Below are positions 1 to 6,926 of a DNA stretch of 53,933 nt, piece after piece. A program made the translations under genes and the position numbers. This stretch comes from VRUE01 sp036406595. GTDB lineage: Bacteria; Actinomycetota; Thermoleophilia; Solirubrobacterales; 70-9. How positions within the stretch are numbered: position 1 is the first letter of the stretch; every line of letters starts with the position of its first letter. Below the pieces are notes generated by a model. It saw nothing but the letters and a program-made list of their open reading frames with translations. It did no database searches and was not told where the DNA came from. Location of the stretch: the NCBI GenBank assembly GCA_036406595.1, contig DASXAR010000038.1, positions 1-53,933 of the forward strand. Reading direction: 5' to 3'.

Positions 1-654
1 GTCGCCGAGGCGATCGACGAGCTGGCCGACAGGCTGGAGTCGAAGACCTCCGGGGGAATGGACGCGGCCGAGGCCGTGATCGAGATCGTCGGCGAGAGCT
101 ACCAGGACAACCAGCAGATCATCTTCGGCGGCGACAACTACTCCGAGGAGTGGCACGCCGAAGCCGAACGGCGCGGGCTGAAGAACCTGCGCACGACGCC
201 CGACGCGCTGCCCGAGGTGCTCAGCGACCAGACGGTCGCCGCCTTCGAGAGCTACGACGTGCTCTCCAAGCGCGAGCTCGAGTCGCGCTACGAGGTCTGG
301 GTCGAGCAGTACTGGATCCGCGCCAACATCGAGGCCGAGACGACCTTCTCGATCGCCAAGACGATGCTGCTGCCGGCGGCGCTGCGCCACCTGGCGCTGA
401 TCAACGAGTCGGGCGTCGGGTCGATCGACGGAGAGGTGCGGGGGCTCGTCGACGAGCTGGTCTCCGGCTTGGGCGAGCTTGAAGCCGCCAACGCCGACCC
501 GGGGCTCGAGGGCCTCGAGATGGCGATCCACGCCCGCGACAAGCAGCTGACCGCGATGGAGCGTGTCCGCGAGGCCGCCGACAAGCTCGAGAAGGTCGTC
601 GCCGACGACCTCTGGCCGCTGCCGAAGTACGAGGAGATGCTCTTCATCAAGTAG
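1..654 (+). CDS. glnN: glutamine synthetase type III, C-terminal part (5' end outside window)
   Basis: The frame is open from base 1, so the gene begins upstream and about 217 C-terminal residues are present. Type III glutamine synthetases make glutamine from glutamate, ammonia and ATP as large cytoplasmic oligomers. The motifs EEWHAEAERRGL, NLRTTPDALP, ELESRYEVWVEQY and ANIEAETTFSIAKT are the typical type III C-terminal region and are absent from the GlnA type I enzyme. The tail is a helical region ending in a normal stop. It converges on the collagen-like gene, with a strong hairpin between them. A type III enzyme is less common in actinobacteria than GlnA I/II. The catalytic half cannot be examined here. 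Confidence 0.9.
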   Translation, partial: VAEAIDELADRLESKTSGGMDAAEAVIEIVGESYQDNQQIIFGGDNYSEEWHAEAERRGLKNLRTTPDALPEVLSDQTVAAFESYDVLSKRELESRYEVWVEQYWIRANIEAETTFSIAKTMLLPAALRHLALINESGVGSIDGEVRGLVDELVSGLGELEAANADPGLEGLEMAIHARDKQLTAMERVREAADKLEKVVADDLWPLPKYEEMLFIK

Positions 655-717
655 GCGAGCCGGCCCGCGGGAGCAGCCGGGGTGCTTCGGGTTTTGGCTG
701 CGCGAGCCGGTTGCGGA

Positions 718-872
718 GGTGTCGGCGCAGATCGTGGGCCCCTCGGCCGCTCAGGTGTTCCTTATCCGTATGGGAGACGGATAAGGAACACCGGGCGGCG
801 TCGTTCCTGCTCAGGTCCGGTCGAACGAGGCGTTGGTCGTATGAGGAGCAGTCGCTCAGGTGTCGGCGCAGA
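718..872. repeat. 14-bp direct repeat in the 3' intergenic region
   Basis: The sequence GGTGTCGGCGCAGA occurs at 718-731 and again at 859-872. The second copy covers the last sense codons of the collagen-like gene on the minus strand. The shorter string GCTCAGGT also occurs three times (near 750, 819 and 855). This looks like a small duplication of the gene's 3' end, although short repeats can arise by chance in GC-rich DNA. Confidence 0.4.
754..792. terminator. 16-bp perfect hairpin between convergent genes
   Basis: The arms are GGTGTTCCTTATCCGT (754-769) and its exact reverse complement (777-792), with a 7-nt loop. It sits between the ends of the glutamine synthetase and collagen-like genes. 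No T-tract follows on either strand, so this would be a U-less bidirectional terminator or an mRNA 3'-end stabiliser. The arms are much richer in A/T than the surroundings. Confidence 0.5.
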
Positions 873-1437
873 CCGCGAAGATCCTCAGGTCGATCGAGGT
901 GTCGTTCGAGATCGAGTTGTTGAACAGCTGCACCGACCAGCCCGTGCCGTTGCCGTTCGGTCCGCTGAGGGAGACGGTGACCTGGCGCTGCTGGCCGTTC
1001 TGGGCGTCGTTGGTGCCGAGGTCCGAGCCGCCCCCGATCACGCGCTTTTTGCCGGGGCACTGGACGGTCTGCACGGCGCTCAGGCCGCGCTGGCCGCCGC
1101 TGTTGACGACGAAGACTTCTTTGAACGTCTGGCTGACGACCTCGTAGCCGCTGACACCGTCCTTCCCGTCTTTCCCGTTCTTGCCGGCCGGACCGCGGTT
1201 GCCCTTGGCGCCCTTCTGGCCCCTCGGCCCGGCGGGCCCTCGGGGCAGCCTGCCGAACAGCCTGCAGGTCACCTTCCGGCCCGTCCTCACCTGGCGCGGG
1301 CACCTGATCCTGACCTTCTTCGCCCTCGAGTCGGTCGCGAACCCGGTGGCGAGGGCCGCTCCGGCGACCGCGACGACGGCGACAGTCGCAGCGAGAATGG
1401 CCGCCACGAGGCGGCCCGACCTGAAGAGCTTGCGCAT
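856..1437 (-). CDS. secreted collagen-like repeat protein
   Basis: The product has 193 residues. A basic N-terminus followed by a hydrophobic stretch (about 9-32) is a signal peptide or membrane anchor. Residues 67-96 are ten uninterrupted Gly-X-Y triplets (GPAGPRGQKGAK and onward, ending in GKDGKDGVS), the hallmark of bacterial collagen-like proteins. A globular C-terminal domain of about 95 residues follows. Two Cys lie before the repeat (46 and 58), with others in the C-terminal domain. A strong Shine-Dalgarno AAGGAGG precedes the ATG. The expected role is an extracellular or surface structural protein forming a short triple helix; this is inferred from the repeat. A 10-bp palindrome TGCGATCGCA lies upstream at 1490-1499. 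Confidence 0.75.
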   Translation of the reverse strand: MRKLFRSGRLVAAILAATVAVVAVAGAALATGFATDSRAKKVRIRCPRQVRTGRKVTCRLFGRLPRGPAGPRGQKGAKGNRGPAGKNGKDGKDGVSGYEVVSQTFKEVFVVNSGGQRGLSAVQTVQCPGKKRVIGGGSDLGTNDAQNGQQRQVTVSLSGPNGNGTGWSVQLFNNSISNDTSIDLRIFAVCADT

Positions 1438-1502
1438 TTCCCCTGCCTCCTTTTCTTGCGTACTCGTGCCTGCCCCCTACCCGCTCAGATGCGATCGCAA
1501 CT

Positions 1503-2921
1503 TCAGAAGTGCGGGCGGAAGTGGTGGTGCCTGGGGCGCTGCTCGGGGGGCGGGTCGCGGAGCAGGAAGATGCAGGCGAGGGCGCCGGCAATGCAGGCGC
1601 AGGCGAGCACGGCGAAGGCCGTCACATAGGAAGAGGCGTCGGGAATTCCACCCGTTTCGCCACCCGAGTGGATGATCACGCCGAGAACCATCGTCCCGGT
1701 GGCGGCACCGATCCAGCGGATGGTGAGCACGAGCGCGTTTGCGTCGCCGCGCTCCTCCGCCCCGACCGCATTGCTGAGCCCGGTCAGCAGCGAGGTGAAC
1801 ATCGGGGCGATCGAACCGCTGAGCAGGATCAGGCCCGGGAGCAGGAGCGGGTAGCTCTCCTCGTCGAGGAAGATCGCGAGCCAGCCAAGCGCGACCGCGG
1901 TCGCCAGATAGCCGACGATCGCCGGCGTGCGGGCGCCGATCCGATCGGTGGCGCGGCCGGCGATGATGTTGAAGGCGGGCTCGGCGAGCATCGACGGCAC
2001 GATCGCGAGCGCAGCAAGGATCGGGCCGTACCCCAGCACGTGCTGGAAGTAGGTCGCGATGTAGATGATGTAGCCGGTGACGACGAACTGGGCGGCGAAC
2101 ATCGCGAGCACGATCCCGCGCAGGACGCGGCGGCGCAGCAGGGCGATGTCGAGAAGCGGGTCGGCCTTGCGCAGCTCAAGCGAGCAGAAGGCGGCAAGCA
2201 CTGCCAGTCCTACCCCGAAGAGGGAGATGGTCGCCGCCGAATCCCAGCCCCAGGTGAGCGCCTGCATCAGCGAGACGAGGAGCGCCGTCAGGCCGCTCAT
2301 CAGGACGACGAGGCCGCCGGTGTCGAAGGGCTCGGGCTCGCCGACCGGGCGGTTGTCCACCTTGAGCAGACCCATCAGGGCAAGCCCCGCCCCCACCGCG
2401 ACCTCAAAGCCGAAGAGGGCGCGCCAGCTGATCGCCTCGGTGAGGACGCCGGCCAGCAGCGGGCCGATGACGAAGACGGTGACGCCGATCGCCGAGTACT
2501 TGCCGAGCGCGTCGCCGCGGCGCTCCAGCGAGACCCGGTTGGCGATCATCGCGGCGCTCGATGGATAGAGGGTCGAGGCGCCGATCCCGGCGATGCCGAT
2601 GCTGACGACGAGCCAGACGAAGCCCTGCGAGACGGTCGCCGAGAGCGAGCCGATCGCGAACACCGAGAGGGCGACGAGCAGCACCTGGCGATGCCCGTAG
2701 TAGTCGCCCAGGCGTCCGCCCGGCGCGGCGAAAAGGGCCAGGGTGAGGAAGAACGAGTTGACCACCCACTGCGCCTCGGAGGCGGAGAGGCTCAGTTCCG
2801 AGGCGATCGTCGGCTGGATCACCCCCAGCACCGTCTGCCCGAGGTAGCAGGTGAAGAAGGCGAGGCCCCCGAACCAGAGCGTCCAGCGGCTGAGCTGCGT
2901 CACCGGAGCCGCTTGGGTCAC
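1503..2921 (-). CDS. MFS transporter, DHA2 (EmrB/QacA) type
   Basis: The product has 472 residues, mostly hydrophobic helices, with the loop motif GGRLGDYYGHRQ typical of the major facilitator superfamily and a second AGRATDRIGAR loop at the midpoint. The length fits the 14-helix drug:H+ antiporter-2 group. It should act in the plasma membrane, exporting small hydrophobic compounds by proton exchange; the substrate cannot be read from the sequence. The C-terminus carries a His cluster (RPRHHHFRPHF). The start is GTG. It lies 18 bp downstream of the cytochrome P450 gene on the same strand, so it may export a product or substrate of that enzyme. Confidence 0.85.
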   Translation of the reverse strand: MTQAAPVTQLSRWTLWFGGLAFFTCYLGQTVLGVIQPTIASELSLSASEAQWVVNSFFLTLALFAAPGGRLGDYYGHRQVLLVALSVFAIGSLSATVSQGFVWLVVSIGIAGIGASTLYPSSAAMIANRVSLERRGDALGKYSAIGVTVFVIGPLLAGVLTEAISWRALFGFEVAVGAGLALMGLLKVDNRPVGEPEPFDTGGLVVLMSGLTALLVSLMQALTWGWDSAATISLFGVGLAVLAAFCSLELRKADPLLDIALLRRRVLRGIVLAMFAAQFVVTGYIIYIATYFQHVLGYGPILAALAIVPSMLAEPAFNIIAGRATDRIGARTPAIVGYLATAVALGWLAIFLDEESYPLLLPGLILLSGSIAPMFTSLLTGLSNAVGAEERGDANALVLTIRWIGAATGTMVLGVIIHSGGETGGIPDASSYVTAFAVLACACIAGALACIFLLRDPPPEQRPRHHHFRPHF

Positions 2922-2939
2922 GACGAGACCGTATCCGGA

Positions 2940-4388
2940 CTAGGCGGCTCGCTCCAGGACCCGCATCGGCAGCCCGCCCTTCGGCGAGAGGGTGGGCATC
3001 TGGCGCACCGTCATCGTCCGCCCCGGCAGCAGATCGAGCCGCAGCCGCTGCAGCAGCATCGTCGTCACCAGCTTCACCTCGGTCTTGCCGAAGCGCTTGC
3101 CGATGCAGATGCGGCGGCCGCCGCCGAAGGGGACGTAGGCGCCGCGGGGCAGCGCCGCCTTGCGCTCCGGCGTGAAGCGCTCGGGGATGAAGGCCTCGGG
3201 GTCGGGGAAGAACTCCGGAATGCGGTGGCTGGCCCACGAGCAGTAGTTCACGTAGGCGCCCTTCGGCACCGTGAAGCCGCCGAACTCGTAGTCGCGGACC
3301 GCCCGGCGCGGCCCGATCCAGGCCGGCGGGTAGAGGCGCAGCACCTCGTCGACGACCATTTCGAGGTAGGGCATCTCGTGCTCGAGCTTCTCGATGTCGG
3401 GCGGATCGCCGCCCAGCACCCGGTCCTGCTCCTGCTGGAGCTTGGCGACGACGTCGGGGCGGCGCGCCAGCTCGTAGAGCATGAAGGTGACGGTCGAGGT
3501 AGAGGTGTCATGACCGGCGAACATCAGAGTCATCAGCTGGTCGCGGACCTCGCGATCGGAGAAGCCCTCCCCCGCCTCGTCGCGGACCGCAAGCAGCAGG
3601 CTGAGGACGTCGCGCCGCGAGGGGTCGGGGCTCTTGCGCCGGTGGGCGATCTCGCTGAAGACGATTTCGTCGAGCACCGCCCTGGAGGCGAGCATCTTGC
3701 GCCAGGGAGAGCCCGGGCCGCGCAGGAAACGGAGTGCGAATTCGATCCCGTAGAACTCCAGCGCCCGCTCGAAGTGCTCGGCGGCCGCGGCTCCCTTGCC
3801 CGCCTCGTCGGGGTCGAGGCCGAGCAGGGCCCGCATCGCGATCCGCATCGCGAGCCCGCGCATCCAGTCGTAGATGTCGACGACCTCCCCGGCGCGCAGC
3901 CCCTCGATCGCCGGGCCGGCCTCGGCCGCCATCGTCTCGACCGCGGCGGCGACCTGCTCGCGGTGGAAGGCCGGCATCATCGTCGCGCGGACCTGGTCGT
4001 GGTAGGCCTCGTCGATCGTCAGCAGGCCGTCCCCGAGCAGCGGAATCAGGTCGCCGAAGCTCGACTCGCGCCAGTGGAAGTTCTCCGGGTGGGAGACGGT
4101 GACGAAGTGGTTCGCCTCGGGACCGAGCATGAAGACGACCCGGCTGTGGAGGAGGCGCAGGGTGAAGATCGGCCCGAACTTTTCGTATCCGTCGAGCAGG
4201 ACCGGCAACGGGTCGGTCGCCATCGCGTGGGTGCGCATGAAGCTGAGGTTCAGCAGGCCCGGCGGGAAGCGGTCGCGGCCCTGCCACTCGGCGGCGAGGT
4301 CGCCGGCGACCCGCCGGAAGGGGCTCGACGACATCTGCGGCGGTTTCGGCACCGCCGTGGGTTTCGGGACCGCGGTCTCCGTTGCCAT
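2940..4388 (-). CDS. cytochrome P450
   Basis: The product has 482 residues with all P450 landmarks: I-helix AGHDTST (291-297), the ExxR pair E348/R351 in DEVLRLYPP, and the heme-binding loop FGGGRRICIGKRF with the ligand Cys428. The phenylalanine-to-cysteine loop and long E-class character resemble the CYP4/CYP102-like bacterial enzymes that hydroxylate fatty acids or other lipophilic molecules. The substrate is not predictable. I chose the ATG at 4388 because AGGA lies 8 nt upstream; an in-frame ATG at 4457 would overlap rlmN. The Pro/Thr-rich first 25 residues are poorly conserved in type. It follows rlmN by 10 bp and precedes the MFS gene by 18 bp, suggesting one transcript. A redox partner is not encoded nearby. 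Confidence 0.92.
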   Translation of the reverse strand: MATETAVPKPTAVPKPPQMSSSPFRRVAGDLAAEWQGRDRFPPGLLNLSFMRTHAMATDPLPVLLDGYEKFGPIFTLRLLHSRVVFMLGPEANHFVTVSHPENFHWRESSFGDLIPLLGDGLLTIDEAYHDQVRATMMPAFHREQVAAAVETMAAEAGPAIEGLRAGEVVDIYDWMRGLAMRIAMRALLGLDPDEAGKGAAAAEHFERALEFYGIEFALRFLRGPGSPWRKMLASRAVLDEIVFSEIAHRRKSPDPSRRDVLSLLLAVRDEAGEGFSDREVRDQLMTLMFAGHDTSTSTVTFMLYELARRPDVVAKLQQEQDRVLGGDPPDIEKLEHEMPYLEMVVDEVLRLYPPAWIGPRRAVRDYEFGGFTVPKGAYVNYCSWASHRIPEFFPDPEAFIPERFTPERKAALPRGAYVPFGGGRRICIGKRFGKTEVKLVTTMLLQRLRLDLLPGRTMTVRQMPTLSPKGGLPMRVLERAA

Positions 4389-4398
4389 CGCGAGGATC

Positions 4399-5430
4399 CT
4401 AATTGGCTGCCTGGCCAGTTTGCATTGAGCCGGCTGCATTTGCGGCAAGCTGGCCACACGCTGCGTCGATCTCGCGGCCGCGGGTCAGCCGCACCGTGGC
4501 GGTGAGACGGTGCTCGGCGAGGATCGCCCTGAAGCGCTCGATCCGCTCCGGAGAGGAGCCCTGGTAGGCCCCGGTCGGGTTGTAGGGGATCAAATTGACC
4601 TTGTAGCCGCGCGGGTCGAGCAGCCCGGCCAGCTCGCGGGCCTGCTCGGGGTGGTCGTTGACCCCGTCGAGCATCACGTACTCGACGAAGACCCGCCGCC
4701 GCCGCCGCGTCCGGTAGCGCTCGCAGGCGGCGAGGACGGCGGCGATCGGATAGCGGTCGTTGACAGGCATAAGCTGCGAGCGCAGCCCGTCGTTGGGGGC
4801 GTGCAGGGAGAGCGCAAGGGCGATCGGCAGCTCGCACCCGGCGAGCCGGTCTATCCCCGGCACCCAGCCGACCGTGGAGATCGCCGTGCGGCGGTGGCTG
4901 ACGCCGACCGCGGGCAGCCCCTCGCAGGCGGCGAGGACCGCGTCGACGTTCATGGTCGGCTCGCCCATGCCCATGAAGACGACGTGGTCGATTCCTTCGC
5001 GACGGCGGAAGTGGAGCGCCTGGTCGAGGATCTCGTCGGCGCTGAGGTTGCGGCCGAAGGCCATCTGGCCGGTCGCGCAGAAGGTGCAGGTCAGCGGGCA
5101 GCCCGACTGCGAGGAGATGCAGACGGAGCGCCGACCGTCGCGGTAGCGCATCAGGACGGCCTCGAGGGGCCGCCCGTCGGCGGTGTGGAAAAGCGCCTTG
5201 ACGGTGCCGTCGTCGGATTTCGCCTCGGCCTCCAGGCTCAGGGTCGAGAGCGGCACGGCATCCTCGAGCCGCGTTCGCAGCGGCGCCGGAAGGTTCGTCA
5301 TCTCAGCGTAGGAGCGGGCGCCACGCGCCAGCCATTCCCAGACCTGGTCGGCGCGGTAGGCGGGCTCGCCGGCCTCGGCGAGAGTGCTCGAGAGAAGCTC
5401 TCTATCCACCCCGCGAGTGTAGGGGCGCAC
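4399..5430 (-). CDS. rlmN: 23S rRNA (A2503-C2) and tRNA (A37-C2) methyltransferase RlmN
   Basis: The product has 343 residues. It is a radical SAM enzyme with the cluster-binding motif C111-x3-C115-x2-C118 (CPLTCTFC), followed by the family block FMGMGEPTMN and the C-terminal IDAACGQLA, whose Cys325 corresponds to the catalytic methyl-transfer cysteine of RlmN. It methylates A2503 in the peptidyl-transferase region of 23S rRNA and A37 in some tRNAs. The start used is GTG at 5430; another in-frame GTG at 5409 (VDREL) is possible. It is the first gene of a leftward run with P450 and MFS genes and is divergent from the secreted protein at 5501. Confidence 0.95.
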   Translation of the reverse strand: MRPYTRGVDRELLSSTLAEAGEPAYRADQVWEWLARGARSYAEMTNLPAPLRTRLEDAVPLSTLSLEAEAKSDDGTVKALFHTADGRPLEAVLMRYRDGRRSVCISSQSGCPLTCTFCATGQMAFGRNLSADEILDQALHFRRREGIDHVVFMGMGEPTMNVDAVLAACEGLPAVGVSHRRTAISTVGWVPGIDRLAGCELPIALALSLHAPNDGLRSQLMPVNDRYPIAAVLAACERYRTRRRRRVFVEYVMLDGVNDHPEQARELAGLLDPRGYKVNLIPYNPTGAYQGSSPERIERFRAILAEHRLTATVRLTRGREIDAACGQLAANAAGSMQTGQAAN

Positions 5431-5500
5431 GGCCTCGCCGCCCGGCTCCCGGGCGCGACCCGCTACCTTGTGGGACGGGCAGGGGTCAGAAAGGGGAGCA

Positions 5501-6325
5501 GTGCCAGAGATCGCTCAGCCGTGGAAGGGGAACTCCTCGTGGGGCCGACGCCTCGTCCTCGGCGTGGCCGCCCTCGCGATGCTGACCGGAATCTCGATGA
5601 TCTCCTCCGACCCGGCCGAGGCGGCGTGCTCGAAAATTCCCCCGATCGTCTGCCACACGACCGACGGAACCGTGCGGATCCAGTATTCCGCCCAAGAACT
5701 TGAATTCTTCTTGAAATATTCGAAAAAAGAAGAGCTGATCGATTGCGCCTGGGACGTGACGGTCACCTACGGCGACGGCAAGATGGACGAATTCACCTTC
5801 GCCGTGTCGGAAGGCCTCGACCGGAGCCACACCTACGAAGAACCCGGCGAATACCACGTAAGCATCCTGGCCGCGAACGGCAAGCACAGCGGCACCGAAG
5901 AACCGTGTGAAGACTTTCCGCTCACCGCGACGGTGATCTACACGGAACCCTCCGAAGAAGAACCACCGGAAGAAGAAGGCGGAGGCAAAGAAGAACCTCC
6001 GCCAGGGGAACAGCCCGGCGGAGGTGGCCCGACCGGCGGCTCGACAGGGGGGCCGCCGGGCGCCGGAGTCCAGGGGACGGAATCGCAGCACCGTCGCGGC
6101 ACCGGCTGGCGGCGCTGCCGCGGCAACGTGCTGTCGCGCAAGGTCCGCTGCCCCCGAGCCCTGAAAATCGTTCGAATCGCGCGGGCCACCTTCCTCCGGG
6201 CCGGCGACGGGACGACCCGCACCAACGCGGCCGGCTTCAGCTGCCGGGTGCTCCCTCGCGGCAAGCGGCGGCTCGCCTGCCGGCGCCAGAACAGGCTGGT
6301 CCTGGCTCCCCTGAAGCGGCCCTGA
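5501..6325 (+). CDS. secreted protein with PKD-like domain and Glu/Pro/Gly-rich linker
   Basis: The product has about 274 residues. A signal sequence (hydrophobic VLGVAALAMLTGI) precedes a domain with VTVTYGDG and SHTYEEPGEYHVSI, which fits a PKD-type beta-sandwich strand pair. Then come a Glu/Pro and Gly/Pro linker and a C-terminal Arg/Cys-rich region (RRCRGN, VRCPRAL, FSCRV, LACRR). The GTG at 5501 is preferred because AGGGGAG lies immediately upstream; a TTG at 5468 is also in frame. The central part uses GAA, AAA and other A/T-ending codons far more than neighbouring cytoplasmic genes. It is probably extracellular and its function is unknown. Confidence 0.7.
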   Translation: MPEIAQPWKGNSSWGRRLVLGVAALAMLTGISMISSDPAEAACSKIPPIVCHTTDGTVRIQYSAQELEFFLKYSKKEELIDCAWDVTVTYGDGKMDEFTFAVSEGLDRSHTYEEPGEYHVSILAANGKHSGTEEPCEDFPLTATVIYTEPSEEEPPEEEGGGKEEPPPGEQPGGGGPTGGSTGGPPGAGVQGTESQHRRGTGWRRCRGNVLSRKVRCPRALKIVRIARATFLRAGDGTTRTNAAGFSCRVLPRGKRRLACRRQNRLVLAPLKRP

Positions 6326-6333
6326 GGCTCAGG
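6321..6333. terminator. palindrome spanning both stop codons of a convergent pair
   Basis: CCTGAG-G-CTCAGG contains the TGA stop of the plus-strand gene in one arm and the TGA stop of the minus-strand gene in the other, leaving a 3-bp intergenic gap. It is short and lacks a T-tract, so a terminator role is only a suggestion based on position. Confidence 0.3.
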
Positions 6334-6865
6334 CGGAGCCGGGCGGCGCCTGCTGCTCGCCGCTCGGCGGCGGCTCTCCCGGCTGGGCCGGCGGCGGCTC
6401 CTGCTCGGCGAGCGGCGGCGGCATCTGATCGGCGGGCGCAGGGGGCAGCTCCTGGCCCGGCAGCGCCTCCGCCTCCTGGCGCCAGACCTCGTTGAGGGAG
6501 ACCTGGAGGTAGGCCCAGAAGCCCGGCGAGAGCAGCAGGTAGAGGATGATCGCGATCCAGCCGCTCGGTGGCTCCTTGCCGGCGATCCGCGAGGCCCCCA
6601 TCACCCGCTTCGTGCCCCGCCAGTAGGTGACCAGGGCCGGGACGATGATGATGCCGCCGGGGATCAGCGCCAGGAGCGAGTTGGTCGGGTTCTGGCCGAG
6701 GTCATACCCCTTTGCCTTGCCGTAGTCGCGCAGCTCGCGGTTGACGCGGTACCACCAGACGAAGTGGTAGATGCCGAGGGTGATTATCGGCAGCAGGGCG
6801 ACCGCCCAGGGACTGCGGATCTTGACCTCGTCCTCGGTGCCGCGGATCTTCATTTCGTAGGCCAT
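6329..6865 (-). CDS. DUF4234 domain-containing membrane protein
   Basis: The product has 178 residues. The block beginning SPWAVALLPIITLGIYHFVWW is the characteristic DUF4234 start, followed by NRELRDYG and two more hydrophobic segments (about 65-85 and 105-122). The last 45 residues are a Pro/Glu/Gln-rich disordered tail (repeats of QEPPPAQPGEPPP type), presumably cytoplasmic or exposed. The family's function is unknown. It starts from an ATG at 6865, with no obvious operon partner, since the next gene upstream on this strand ends 61 bp away. Confidence 0.75.
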   Translation of the reverse strand: MAYEMKIRGTEDEVKIRSPWAVALLPIITLGIYHFVWWYRVNRELRDYGKAKGYDLGQNPTNSLLALIPGGIIIVPALVTYWRGTKRVMGASRIAGKEPPSGWIAIILYLLLSPGFWAYLQVSLNEVWRQEAEALPGQELPPAPADQMPPPLAEQEPPPAQPGEPPPSGEQQAPPGSA

Positions 6866-6926
6866 GCGAAGGCTCCGATCGGTAGGCAGGGGCTGAGCCG
6901 ACCCTAACCGACGCCGGGCCGGCTCG

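Noticed and set aside
1509..4505. A continuous plus-strand open frame of almost 1,000 codons opposite the MFS and P450 genes
   Set aside because: The translation is Arg/Asp/Gly/Ala-rich low-complexity sequence typical of antisense frames in GC-rich DNA, and both minus-strand genes show clear conserved motifs.
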